DNA of 64,000 bases, taken from assembly GCA_014872785.1 (NCBI GenBank), contig WKFJ01000010.1, positions 1 through 64,000 on the forward strand, read 5' to 3'. Both the position numbers and the translations under genes were made by a program. Positions 18,698 through 27,647 of the stretch are shown here, piece after piece (within the stretch, counting starts at the first letter, position 1; each line of letters begins with the position of its first letter). The notes under the pieces were generated by a model. That model had not been told where the DNA came from, did no database searches, and worked only from the letters and a program-made list of their open reading frames with translations. This DNA comes from Alteromonadaceae bacterium. GTDB lineage: Bacteria > Pseudomonadota > Gammaproteobacteria > Enterobacterales > Alteromonadaceae.

Positions 18698-19471
18698 TTA
18701 ATTTAGCTCATTAAAAGCGTTATGCCACAAGTTATAGGTAAAATCTACAATGGGTATCATGTCCGATACTTTTTTGCTTAATTGAGAAATGTCCAGCGTC
18801 AATCTTGCAGCGTATATCTGCAAAAACTGCTCTTGTTCTCGAGCATTCATGTTGTTGATTTTCATCGTTGATGCAAGGTCAAATGCGCGGTGTCCTAAAC
18901 CCGCGTATTCCCAGTCGACTGCAATGCTAGGTTCAGCATGAATAATATGTGAAAGCGATAAGTCATTGTGACAAAAACATTTGTCAGTATCGCTGTCCAG
19001 CAGGTGTTCAAACGTCTCCATGACATCTTTGGAGTGGGTTGTTCTCTGGATAATCTCAGAATATCGTCGCCAGTTTTTAGGTAAGTTAACTCTGTCGGCA
19101 CGGCTCGGAGTACACTGGTGAATGTCGGCACTTATACTTGCCAACATTTCGACTTCTAGAAGTCGGCTCATAAACTTAGGTTGAGCAGTAATCCATTTTT
19201 CCACCCAAAGATTTAGCTCACTATCAAACAGCACCGGCTCTGAAGCCAGTCCAGCTTCGTGCAACTGCGTTTGTAAATCAAAAATATCCTGTCGATCAGC
19301 GGTGTAAAGAGCATCCGTTGTAAATGTCTTAACTAAATACTCCGCGTTTGAGGTTACCAATTTCATCGCATGGTTCGAGGCGTTAGCAGAGATAGGCTCG
19401 AACACTAGCGACTGAGAATTCAATGACTGCTCTAAATAGTGAATTTGTGCCGCTGAAAAGTACGAAGACAT
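18698..19471 (-). CDS. Choline/thiamine kinase-like phosphotransferase (ThiK-like)
   Basis: A 257-residue APH-fold kinase at the end of the thiamine uptake operon. The catalytic loop CHNDLSLSHIIHAE and metal-binding AVDWEYAGLGHRAFDLAS resemble ThiK and choline kinases. In the Brenner motif HxDxxxxN the last residue is H, not N (HNDLSLSH). Riboswitch-linked gene order with a thiamine TonB receptor and PnuT-like permeases favours thiamine as substrate, giving thiamine monophosphate after uptake. Without that context it could equally be a choline or sugar kinase. Confidence 0.75.
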   Translation of the reverse strand: MSSYFSAAQIHYLEQSLNSQSLVFEPISANASNHAMKLVTSNAEYLVKTFTTDALYTADRQDIFDLQTQLHEAGLASEPVLFDSELNLWVEKWITAQPKFMSRLLEVEMLASISADIHQCTPSRADRVNLPKNWRRYSEIIQRTTHSKDVMETFEHLLDSDTDKCFCHNDLSLSHIIHAEPSIAVDWEYAGLGHRAFDLASTMKINNMNAREQEQFLQIYAARLTLDISQLSKKVSDMIPIVDFTYNLWHNAFNELN

Positions 19472-19503
19472 AAAATTGGATCACATTTTAACGTTGCGCA
19501 TTA

Positions 19504-20112
19504 TTATTCATCGTCGATGATGCCATATTTTATTTCGCGTTGCCTGAGTCGACGCCAGTTCACAAAACCGTATACCGACAGTAAGGAAACCACTATTGAG
19601 AGAAACGCAGTCTGTGTAAGTCCCTGTTCGAAGTAAAGAAAGAAGGTCAATGCATTAATGATAATCCAATACAGCCAACATTCAATTTTTCGATAAATAG
19701 TCAGAATCGTGGCGAATACGCCACCAACCGTGACAGTCGCGTCCAAATAAATTAATTCGTGTTGAAAAGCTGAAGGCACAACGAGTACGGCAACAGAAAT
19801 GATAACCGCAGCAATAATGATTCCGAGTATGTGCAACCAATAGGGACAATAGGAGAATCGACTTTTACGAATCAACCCACCATTTTCAGACCACTGCGCC
19901 CACCCCCAAATAGCCATTATCATGTAGAGAATATTCAGTGTAACTTGCGCACTGAGATAAACGCCTAAAAAGATAAACGTGTAAAGAAAAGAGGTTAGGA
20001 AACCCGAGGCCCAGCACCAAATATTACCTTTGGCGCTTAGCAAGACATAAATGACAAAGCAAAGCACTGCCAGCAATTCAGTCATAGGGTGTGTTACAAA
20101 ATCAAGCAGCAT
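19504..20112 (-). CDS. pnuC: PnuC/PnuT-family transporter, copy 2
   Basis: A 202-residue, seven-helix protein of the PnuC fold. KGNIWCWASGFLTSFLYTFIF matches the conserved NIWCW segment of the paired copy at 20228, and IMAIWGWAQW the following Trp-rich helix. GGAAGG precedes the start. It is separated from copy 1 by about 115 bases without an obvious signal and probably belongs to the same TPP-controlled operon. PnuC proteins are facilitators coupled to phosphorylation inside; thiamine or nicotinamide riboside are the alternatives. Confidence 0.8.
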   Translation of the reverse strand: MLLDFVTHPMTELLAVLCFVIYVLLSAKGNIWCWASGFLTSFLYTFIFLGVYLSAQVTLNILYMIMAIWGWAQWSENGGLIRKSRFSYCPYWLHILGIIIAAVIISVAVLVVPSAFQHELIYLDATVTVGGVFATILTIYRKIECWLYWIIINALTFFLYFEQGLTQTAFLSIVVSLLSVYGFVNWRRLRQREIKYGIIDDE

Positions 20113-20227
20113 AAATCGACCTTCCCGGTCATCTCGTCACTACAATGGTGGAGAACATCGTGGTATTAGTTACACAGTTAACTCTTTTAAAATGGGTTTA
20201 GCAAGCCGATATTCGTTAACCGAAAAC

Positions 20228-20860
20228 TTAGTTATTGGTGTTCGCAACACTTGTTTGATTATCCGAGGGAATCTCCGTTCTTTGCGAACTGCGCCACTTA
20301 ACAAATCCGTAAACGGAAAACATCACATAGCCCACGAACAACACGCCGGTTAACACCAATCCAGCGGAAAAGTACAAATAGGCTGCAAGTGAATTGATAA
20401 TCATCCAATACAACCAGTTTTCTAAGACTTTTGTTGCCATAAGGTAAGTGACAGCCGCACTTGCTACAGCAACTAGCACATCTAAAAACACGATGGTCTC
20501 GGCAAAAATACTGGTACTTACGTAAAAAGTTATAGCGGTGGCAATGGCAATGCCTACCAACGTGGCGAGGTGCTGCCTGAGCGGCCAACTGACTACGGCT
20601 TCCCCTTCTTTTTCATGCATTTTCTTCCAGTACACCCAGCCATAAACTGCCATGATGAGGTAATAGAAATTAAGTACTGCTTGGAAAAACAAGGAAACAT
20701 CCCAGAATATCCAGGTGTAAATAGCTGTGCTGAACAACGCGCACGGCCAACACCAGATATTCTGTTTCGCGGCAAGAAGCACATAGGCAATGGCAAGCAC
20801 CACTGCAACTATCTCAGCAAGTGATTGCTCTGCAAATTGTGTCCAAAAGGCATCGATCAC
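20228..20860 (-). CDS. pnuT: PnuT-like thiamine transporter, copy 1
   Basis: A 210-residue seven-helix PnuC-family protein. I prefer the GTG at 20860, which overlaps the stop of the YkoF-like gene as GTGA and has AAAGG upstream; an in-frame TTG at 20890 would overlap it by 34 bases. KQNIWCWPCALFSTAIYTWIF and IMAVYGWVYW are conserved with copy 2. Position between a YkoF-like thiamine-binding protein and the kinase, under a TPP riboswitch, supports the PnuT (thiamine) branch. Confidence 0.83.
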   Translation of the reverse strand: MIDAFWTQFAEQSLAEIVAVVLAIAYVLLAAKQNIWCWPCALFSTAIYTWIFWDVSLFFQAVLNFYYLIMAVYGWVYWKKMHEKEGEAVVSWPLRQHLATLVGIAIATAITFYVSTSIFAETIVFLDVLVAVASAAVTYLMATKVLENWLYWMIINSLAAYLYFSAGLVLTGVLFVGYVMFSVYGFVKWRSSQRTEIPSDNQTSVANTNN

Positions 20861-21105
20861 AGATCGATGCCTTTGTTGAGTATCTTGCAAACAAAAACCG
20901 CTTTCTCTGTTTCTTGAAAGGTCTGCAACACTTCGTCTTTGACAAGGCTCATCACATCGTCAAACTCGCCTGTTAGTTGCGTGCTCATGTTATTGGTTTT
21001 CACCTTTACATTAGACGCCTTCGCTAACCTTTCAACCGTCTTGGTAATGATCTCTAAATAAGCATCATCAAGCGGATAAAGACTCATTTCTACTGAGATT
21101 TGCAT
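20857..21105 (-). CDS. YkoF-like thiamine-binding domain protein
   Basis: An 82-residue protein without a signal peptide. ISVEMSLYPLDDAYLEII and NNMSTQLTGEFDDVMSLV are the conserved strands of the YkoF/thiamine-binding family (MTH1187-like fold). It lies 8 bases after the TonB receptor gene and overlaps pnuT by 4 bases. It may bind thiamine or HMP in the cytoplasm and serve as a chaperone for the incoming vitamin, which is inference. Confidence 0.8.
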   Translation of the reverse strand: MQISVEMSLYPLDDAYLEIITKTVERLAKASNVKVKTNNMSTQLTGEFDDVMSLVKDEVLQTFQETEKAVFVCKILNKGIDL

Positions 21106-21113
21106 AACAACTC

Positions 21114-23177
21114 CTAGAATTGATATTCGACCGTTGCGCCCATTTTACGTCCATCAGCTATTTGCAGATAAGGACCGAATGTCGTGTACTCGTCTCTTGG
21201 ATCGTTAGGGAATCCCGCAAAGCCTCGCGTGTAATACTCTGTATTGAATAGGTTTTTGCCCCACAATGACACAGTCCACTGATCCCAACTACGGTTCACA
21301 GTCGCGTGATAAATAACATATTCTTTGGAACGTTCGTTATGGCCATCAGAATAAAAATGCTTGTCTTTACCATCAGCCTCAATCGTCATATCCCAGTGCT
21401 CGCTCAAGCCAATATCCAATGAAACATTAAAGCTGTAGGCAGGTGATTGAGCTTGGTCTCTCTTGCTTATTTCGTTGCCGCTGGCATCCGTGTACCCAGA
21501 GAAAGACGCATCTAATAGTCCTAAGTTAATATTAAGTGCACTGCTTTCGCCCAGAAAATAACGCGCTTCAAGCTCAATACCGGCGTTTTTACCATTGTCT
21601 GCATTATCGATAATATCAATGAAACTTGAGCCCATTGAGTCGTCGATTGAAACAACTGCAAAATCACTTACCTGTGTATTCTCTCTATCCATGTAGAACA
21701 TTGAAAGTCCTACGAAGATGTCACCATCAGCCAAATATTGTTTAACGCCCGCTTCGTAGTTCCAATTAAATTCAGCATCATACACGCGTTTTTCGCCTGA
21801 AATACGAGAGTCTGGATTGAAGCCGCCTAATTTGAAACCTCTGTTCACACCAGCGTAAAGCAATGTGTCTTCATCAAGCTGATAATCAGCAACGAGACGA
21901 CCGCCTATCATAGTCTCATCGGTTTTATCAGAGAAACCGTCAGAATCGCGATAATCTAGACTGGAATCCTCCGCACGCAAGCCAATAGTTAATGTCAGTT
22001 TGTCCGTAAGCTGTGGAACTAACTCTCCATAAACCGCTGTAGATTCAATTGAATACACAGAGGTGAAGTTTCCTGAACCGAAAGTCCACTGACGCAACAA
22101 ATCTTCGTCAGTGTTTTTCGCATAGATACCCACGACCCAATCGGTTTTTATTCCACCTAGATCGATGGCGTCTGTTGAGAATAACCTGACATCAACCGCA
22201 TTAGTATCACGAGTACGTGCATAGGAATCCGTTGATTGATATGCCCACGGGTGAAACCCAACAAAAGTCCAATCTTCGTCATAGCCGTAGTCAATATCGG
22301 ATGCAGTCGTCGACACGGTGCCTTTTAAATCAAAGCCATCGAAAGACTTAACTACAGCGATACTAAGCGCATCAGATTGCTGTTTATCAAATCCAGGTTC
22401 GTCTGAATAAGTTTCACGTAAATTATCCAATGAAAAGGCGTCATAACCATTATCAATATCAAAATAGTTGTAGCTGAAATCAACAGTGATATCGTCAGCT
22501 GCCAAATAACGTAATTTGATACGTGCACCTAATTCATCTTTAGTATTGGTATCGCGGTTGAGGTATTTATTTTTGATATACCCGTCACTTTCATACTGCT
22601 GTACTGCAGCACGGAAGAACAGGTTTTCACTGATTTTATCGCCATACGCGGCAGCCAAGTTCATGGTGCCTTTTTGAGCAATAGATAGGCTCACCTTACC
22701 GTCTTGTTGTCCGTCAGAGTCGCGAGTTTTAACTTTGACAGCGCCGGCTAATGCCGATGAGCCAAATGCGGTGCCTTGCGGCCCTTTTAACACTTCAACC
22801 TGTTCTACATCGAAAAGAGTGCCAACACCTACTGTGCCGGAAAAATCCAAATCATCGACTAGGAAGGCAACAGAAGGATTGGTTGGTTCAGAAAACTGAC
22901 TGCGTTCTCCTATACCGCGGATTTGAACAAAGCGATTGCGACTTGCACCGGAGTTGAAGTTTACATTTGGCGCTACGGCTAATATATCTTCTAAATGCCT
23001 AGCTTGACGCGTTTCAATCGATTTAGCATCGATGATGGTAGCACTGGCCGGTAGTTTATCGACGGCTAGATTTCTAAAATCAGAGGGAACCAAAATTCGC
23101 TCTACAGACTCTTCTTCTGCTAGTGCACAAGGAGATAAAGCAAGTAAAACGGAAAGGTAACTGTATTTAATTTTCAT
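21114..23177 (-). CDS. TonB-dependent receptor for thiamine (OmT-like)
   Basis: A 687-residue outer-membrane receptor. The start at 23177 (MKIKYSYLSVLLALSPCALA) gives a proper signal peptide. The plug domain (about 40-150) has SATIIDAKSIETRQARHLED and FVQIRGIGERSQF, followed by the 22-strand barrel ending GATVEYQF, with the terminal Phe used by BAM. A TPP riboswitch lies directly upstream, so the substrate is thiamine or a derivative. It is the first gene of the operon. Confidence 0.9.
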   Translation of the reverse strand: MKIKYSYLSVLLALSPCALAEEESVERILVPSDFRNLAVDKLPASATIIDAKSIETRQARHLEDILAVAPNVNFNSGASRNRFVQIRGIGERSQFSEPTNPSVAFLVDDLDFSGTVGVGTLFDVEQVEVLKGPQGTAFGSSALAGAVKVKTRDSDGQQDGKVSLSIAQKGTMNLAAAYGDKISENLFFRAAVQQYESDGYIKNKYLNRDTNTKDELGARIKLRYLAADDITVDFSYNYFDIDNGYDAFSLDNLRETYSDEPGFDKQQSDALSIAVVKSFDGFDLKGTVSTTASDIDYGYDEDWTFVGFHPWAYQSTDSYARTRDTNAVDVRLFSTDAIDLGGIKTDWVVGIYAKNTDEDLLRQWTFGSGNFTSVYSIESTAVYGELVPQLTDKLTLTIGLRAEDSSLDYRDSDGFSDKTDETMIGGRLVADYQLDEDTLLYAGVNRGFKLGGFNPDSRISGEKRVYDAEFNWNYEAGVKQYLADGDIFVGLSMFYMDRENTQVSDFAVVSIDDSMGSSFIDIIDNADNGKNAGIELEARYFLGESSALNINLGLLDASFSGYTDASGNEISKRDQAQSPAYSFNVSLDIGLSEHWDMTIEADGKDKHFYSDGHNERSKEYVIYHATVNRSWDQWTVSLWGKNLFNTEYYTRGFAGFPNDPRDEYTTFGPYLQIADGRKMGATVEYQF

Positions 23178-23180
23178 TAA

Positions 23181-23212
23181 GGATCTCTTTATGACAAATA
23201 TTAAAGGGATCC
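23181..23212 (-). promoter_or_regulatory. Hairpin sequestering the ribosome binding site (riboswitch expression platform)
   Basis: On the minus strand GGATCCCTTTA pairs with TAAAGAGATCC (10 of 11 pairs, 10-base loop). The second arm contains the AGAG Shine-Dalgarno that lies 7 bases before the receptor start at 23177. This fits translational control by the TPP aptamer about 40 bases upstream. Confidence 0.6.
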
Positions 23213-23250
23213 GTAATGACGGCAACGTGATGAGGAACAAAACTCTGTTT

Positions 23251-23336
23251 GACCATCCCTACGCCGGCATTATCCGGATCAGGTTCAGGGTTCCAGCTCA
23301 GGCCGATCTCAGCTTTTCAAAAGCACCCCTTGGCAA
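23251..23336 (-). ncRNA. TPP riboswitch (THI element)
   Basis: Read from 23336 on the minus strand: the AGGGGTGC entry, a variable P3 arm, then CTGAGA, the ACCCTGAACCTGATCCGGAT segment and ATGCCGGCGTAGGGA. These are the conserved TPP-binding bases of the THI box, flanked by CCA/TGG closing P1. It controls the TonB receptor and the thiamine salvage genes below it. Confidence 0.96.
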
Positions 23337-23524
23337 ATTCAATACAGCAAGACCGCTGTGATTGAACGGCGCAGATGGTACCACTTAATCCGATCGACGC
23401 AAGAAAAATCGCACTGATTTCATTGTTGCTCAGAAACAAAGGTGGATTGCAATTAAAGTGGATTGTTTCTGCTGGCAAGACAGCGTAGATTGATCTTACG
23501 ATCACTCAGTAGAGAATTATCTTT

Positions 23525-24673
23525 ATGCAAAATTTCATTTACCACAATCCAACAAAAGTTGTTTTTGGCAAGGCCGCTATTAGCAAACTTGGCAAAGTGC
23601 TTCCAAGTAATAAAAAGGTATTAGTACTTTACGGCGGTGGCAGCATCAAAAAAAATGGGGTCTATGACCAACTTACTGAGCAACTTAAAGAAACTCATTG
23701 GGTAGAATTTTCGGGTATAGAAGCAAACCCAGAATACACCACCCTGATGCGTGCAGTGGAATTGGCCAAAACAGAACAAATCGAATTCATCTTGGCGGTC
23801 GGCGGCGGTTCGGTAGTCGATGGGGCAAAGTTTGTGGCCGCTGCAATAAACGTAGAGGGTGATGCTGAAGAAATTTTGAATGACTCTTCGATAGTTAAAT
23901 CGGCTGTGCCCATGGGCTGTATTTTGACGTTGCCCGCGACCGGCAGCGAAACTAATACTGCATCAGTAGTCAATATCAGTGAGAAACAAGCGAAAAAAGC
24001 GTTTATGTCTGAGCATGTTAGACCCCAATTCGCTATTTTAGATCCAGAGGTTACCTACTCACTTCCTGACAGACAATTAGCCAATGGTGTGGCAGATGCT
24101 TTTGTGCACGTTGTTGAGCAATATCTAACGTACCCGGTCAATGCGATGGTACAAGACCGATTTGCAGAAAGTATTTTGCAAAATTTGATTGAACTTGGCC
24201 CCAAAGTAAAAGAAACAGATTACGAAGTCAGAGCCAACCTAATGTGGAATGCTACCCAGGCACTAAGTGGTTTAATTGGTGCTGGCGTACCACAAGACTG
24301 GTCGACTCATATGATTGGACATCAGCTGACTGCTTTGTACGGTTTAGACCACGCAGTAACGCTTGCGATTGTGTTACCCCGCTTGTTGAAAAGTCAACAA
24401 CCTGAAAAAAGAGACAAGCTATTGCAATACGCTAGGCGCGTATGGGGTATAAGCAGCGAAGACGAAAATGCAGCAATCGAGAAAGCTATAACCAAAACCG
24501 AAGAGTTTTTCCGTGAACTAGGCATTAAAACTAAGTTGTCTGAGCATGACATTGATGCCACTGCAGAAGATAAAGTAGCGCACCTTTTGGAAACTCAGGG
24601 TCTTACCGCTCTCGGTGAGCACGGAAAAGTGGATGTTTCCACTGCTAAACAGATTATCGCTGCCTCGATGTAG
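23525..24673 (+). CDS. yqhD: Iron-containing alcohol dehydrogenase (YqhD-like aldehyde reductase)
   Basis: A 382-residue enzyme. GGGSIKKNGVYDQL and AVGGGSVVDGAKF form the NADP-binding loops. Metal ligands are seen in ADAFVHVVEQYL, MIGHQLTALYGLDHAVTLA. The N-terminus (NFIYHNPTKVVFGKAAI) is that of the YqhD branch, which reduces short aldehydes with NADPH. It faces away from the thiamine operon and has its own terminator. Confidence 0.9.
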   Translation: MQNFIYHNPTKVVFGKAAISKLGKVLPSNKKVLVLYGGGSIKKNGVYDQLTEQLKETHWVEFSGIEANPEYTTLMRAVELAKTEQIEFILAVGGGSVVDGAKFVAAAINVEGDAEEILNDSSIVKSAVPMGCILTLPATGSETNTASVVNISEKQAKKAFMSEHVRPQFAILDPEVTYSLPDRQLANGVADAFVHVVEQYLTYPVNAMVQDRFAESILQNLIELGPKVKETDYEVRANLMWNATQALSGLIGAGVPQDWSTHMIGHQLTALYGLDHAVTLAIVLPRLLKSQQPEKRDKLLQYARRVWGISSEDENAAIEKAITKTEEFFRELGIKTKLSEHDIDATAEDKVAHLLETQGLTALGEHGKVDVSTAKQIIAASM

Positions 24674-24704
24674 TACTTTGCTATTAGGTAGCTGAATGTG
24701 ACGA

Positions 24705-24726
24705 AGGCGCTACTGCGCCTTTTTTG
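24705..24726 (+). terminator. Rho-independent terminator after yqhD
   Basis: AGGCGC (24705-24710), TACT loop, GCGCCT (24715-24720), then a T run. Confidence 0.85.
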
Positions 24727-25329
24727 TTATTCTTCTTCGGGTAATGCGGCTAAGGTCTCTTTGTAGTTGTGAATCAAGTAACTTTCTTGGGCTGATAGTT
24801 CCGCAAATGCCCGTTTTAACATTACAAGGTTTTCTTTCACCTTGTCCTGCTGAATAAAGTCTCGGCTAGAGAAAATCTCTATAATCATGCGCAATGACTG
24901 TTGCACACCACTGTTTTGCAAGTTGTACACTCTTGAAAGAGCTAACATAGTTTCAAAGTTGAGGCGAGAAAACACTTCGGAGGAACGATAGGCTTCCCAC
25001 GCAGAGTCATCAATTAAGCCTTGATAGACGCCTTTTGGTATAAGGCTAAATATATTTACTTCACCATCAATGATGTAGTCAGCCTCATCGAATTCCTCTG
25101 AGGCCAACGCCGCTTTCATATTCTTCGCCACGTCAGAGTGATATTCATACCAATACTCCATCGTTTGCAAATTGTTTTGCAACTCTGAGCGAACGTTAGA
25201 CAACGCCTTTTGAGTAAGAGCTTCTTCATTTAACTTAACCCGATATTCATCAATCAGTAACGCCAATAAAACACTGAATATAATCAGCGCCGACTCGTAA
25301 CCAAGTCTAAATAGCTTTTCTCTACCCAT
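24727..25329 (-). CDS. Single-pass membrane protein of unknown function
   Basis: A 200-residue protein that I do not recognise. One helix near the N-terminus (about 10-26, ESALIIFSVLLALLI) is followed by an amphipathic, Glu/Leu-rich helical domain to the end (LPEEE). Its architecture resembles DUF6090-like anchored helical proteins, but the match is loose. It converges on yqhD and is divergent from the SPOR-protein gene. Confidence 0.6.
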   Translation of the reverse strand: MGREKLFRLGYESALIIFSVLLALLIDEYRVKLNEEALTQKALSNVRSELQNNLQTMEYWYEYHSDVAKNMKAALASEEFDEADYIIDGEVNIFSLIPKGVYQGLIDDSAWEAYRSSEVFSRLNFETMLALSRVYNLQNSGVQQSLRMIIEIFSSRDFIQQDKVKENLVMLKRAFAELSAQESYLIHNYKETLAALPEEE

Positions 25330-25507
25330 GATTACCCTTCATCCTTACACCAGTTTTCTTTATTATTTTCACAAAGGTCAGCGCTGAAACGTATTGACTA
25401 GAGTAGCTAGGCAACACAAACCTTAAATCAAGAATGGTACGTACATTGCTTAATCAACCATGCGCTAAGGAATAAGTCAATTTTTTGACCAGAACAACTA
25501 TATAACA

Positions 25508-26980
25508 ATGAAACTATTGTCGGCTCTGAAAATAAAGCCAATGTTGGCATCACTACTGTATTTTTTGTGCAGCGCTTTGCCGTTGGCGCAAGAGGTTCAA
25601 GAAGCAACAGAGACTGCACAAGCACCGCAATACACTATTCAAGAAATCAATCAAATTATTAACGATTTTAAGAAGATACAACCAAAGCTCGAGAGCCTTG
25701 CAGAAAAAGAAGAAGAGCTCACTACTCTGCTCACTGAATTAAACAAACTTGTTTCTGTTGATTTTAACGATGAAGACTTCAATTCGGATGAGGGGCTCAC
25801 TTTTTCTTCTACATTTGAGGAAGATGGCTTTTCAGGCGAGACAGACTCTTTTTCAGCTCAACAAACGACCAATGATAATGTGGCATCTTCACAGAGCGCA
25901 CAAGATAGTTTGTCGACTCCATCACAAGGAATGAGTGCAGCAGAGCGTTTCAGAATGATGCAATCTCCTTCTAGCCAAAACTTTCCTTCACCTGTTGTAG
26001 CAGAGAATAGCACCGCATCTAATAGCGACAACGACGTCGATATGTCTAATATGACGGCGGCGGAACGCTTCCGAATGATGCAGCAAACTGTCCCCCCTAT
26101 CGTTAGAGCCGGTGATAACGAACCTGTAGGCGACACTCAGAGCAGCAATGACGACAACACAAACATTACCGAAGACGATTTAATATCAGAAAACGCTGCA
26201 GCTAGCTCGCCCTCAAATGAACCGCTGATGACTGCTTCGAACTCTGTGAATACTGACGTTAACGAGGAAAATAGCACAGTACCTCTTGAACAGTTGAGTG
26301 CAGCGGAGAGGTTTCGTGCAATGCAAGCGGTAGCCTTTACACCGGCTCCGGCATCCAACCCGTCCCCATCAACGGAAACTGATGACACCGAACAAACTTC
26401 TAATTCAGATGCGTTACAATTGGCAGGTAACACCCAGAATATATCGCCGTCGCAAGAAGATGTTCCTTATTGGATAGCTCGCAACAGCGCTACTCCAGAA
26501 AATGATGTAGCTCGACCAACCTACAACCCCGCGATAAGACCGCGTTCAGAAACGATCGGTAAAACACCACTCGAGCATTTGATGTTACCTCAAGAACCGG
26601 GACAAAAAGCAAACGTCACTAACCAATTTCGTGGTTCACAAGGCAACATATACAACCCAGGAAAAATCATTAAACGACCGACTTATGGTTCAACCCTCCC
26701 CTCACGTGCAAATAGCGAGCGAAATGGTGAATATTTCCTCCACTTATTCTCGTACAAGTCCTTAAACGAGAAAGAAATTACACAAAATTGGCAAAAAAGT
26801 AGCGAATCTCTTCCAAATCCGATAAAAAACCTAAAGATTTTAGTTCGTCAGCAGATAACGAAGTCGGGTAAATACAATAGAATGTACTTAGGTCCCCTCA
26901 ATTCAAAAACCGAAGCACAGGATCATTGTATGCAACTCAAGCATTTGAACTATTATTGTAAAATAACAAAGGATATCTGA
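25508..26980 (+). CDS. Exported SPOR-like protein with three AERF repeats
   Basis: A 490-residue protein at the head of a chaperone-usher-like locus. A hydrophobic signal (about 9-28) ends ALPLAQ, a coiled-coil stretch follows (about 45-80, KKIQPKLESLAEKEEEL), then a long acidic Ser/Asn/Thr-rich region. The motif M/L-S/T-AAERFR-M/A-MQ recurs at residues 142, 182 and 263, with differing codons. The C-terminus (about 408-490) looks like a SPOR domain: YFLHLFSYKS, RMYLGPLNSKTEAQDHC, LNYYCKI. SPOR domains bind denuded peptidoglycan. The usher-like protein downstream ends in a related domain, so this one may anchor or localise the machine. Function is inferred. Confidence 0.65.
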   Translation: MKLLSALKIKPMLASLLYFLCSALPLAQEVQEATETAQAPQYTIQEINQIINDFKKIQPKLESLAEKEEELTTLLTELNKLVSVDFNDEDFNSDEGLTFSSTFEEDGFSGETDSFSAQQTTNDNVASSQSAQDSLSTPSQGMSAAERFRMMQSPSSQNFPSPVVAENSTASNSDNDVDMSNMTAAERFRMMQQTVPPIVRAGDNEPVGDTQSSNDDNTNITEDDLISENAAASSPSNEPLMTASNSVNTDVNEENSTVPLEQLSAAERFRAMQAVAFTPAPASNPSPSTETDDTEQTSNSDALQLAGNTQNISPSQEDVPYWIARNSATPENDVARPTYNPAIRPRSETIGKTPLEHLMLPQEPGQKANVTNQFRGSQGNIYNPGKIIKRPTYGSTLPSRANSERNGEYFLHLFSYKSLNEKEITQNWQKSSESLPNPIKNLKILVRQQITKSGKYNRMYLGPLNSKTEAQDHCMQLKHLNYYCKITKDI

Positions 26981-27054
26981 TTTTTACTCTTAGTTCCCTC
27001 TGAGTACACACAGGTTGACTTTGCATAGGTTTTTGAATTTAGGAGGATCCAATA

Positions 27055-27639
27055 ATGAGGAAATTCAAAACTAAATTAGGACTGGCCGTTGCTTCGGCCG
27101 TGTTCTCACTCAACATTTCAGCAGCTGAAACCGTAACAGGTAACGCGAGTGTAACAGTGCTAAACAGTTTTACTCTTGCTGAAACACAAGCTCTAAGTTT
27201 TGGCACGCTAGTAGCAATTGCCGATGATTTAGGCTCAAACGTAGCCACGGCAACTATTGCAGCAAGTGATGGCGAAGTCACCTACACGTCCGCCGGTGAA
27301 GCATCGTTAACTGAGGTTTCAGCGGGTCAAGTTGGGATATTCACTATAACGGGTGCAGCACCAAATACAGAAATAGATATTACGACTCCGAGTTCTGCGG
27401 CGACCTTATCTGACCCTAGTAACAGCGATACCAAAGACTTCACGTTGAATGGTTTCACGACATCTGTGGTTACTTCTGGTACTGCGTTCACGTTTGATAC
27501 CGATTCGACTGGAACCTTGGTATTCAACCTTGGCGCTACATTAACTACTGACGCAACACTTGGTGGCTCTTCTTCATCAGCAGTTGCGTACGGTGACGCC
27601 ACCTATACAGGTACATTTACAATCGCGGCGGATTACTAA
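27055..27639 (+). CDS. DUF4402-type surface fibre subunit, probable major subunit
   Basis: A 194-residue secreted protein with a signal peptide (about 1-23, ending ISAAE). The mature chain opens with VTGNASVTVLNSFTLAET and LSFGTLVAI, typical of DUF4402, and is Thr/Ser/Ala-rich beta protein ending FTIAADY, with no cysteine. AGGAGG lies at a good distance before the start, the strongest ribosome binding site of the locus, so it is probably made in excess as main fibre subunit. A strong hairpin follows at once. Confidence 0.75.
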   Translation: MRKFKTKLGLAVASAVFSLNISAAETVTGNASVTVLNSFTLAETQALSFGTLVAIADDLGSNVATATIAASDGEVTYTSAGEASLTEVSAGQVGIFTITGAAPNTEIDITTPSSAATLSDPSNSDTKDFTLNGFTTSVVTSGTAFTFDTDSTGTLVFNLGATLTTDATLGGSSSSAVAYGDATYTGTFTIAADY

Positions 27640-27647
27640 AAGTAGAT

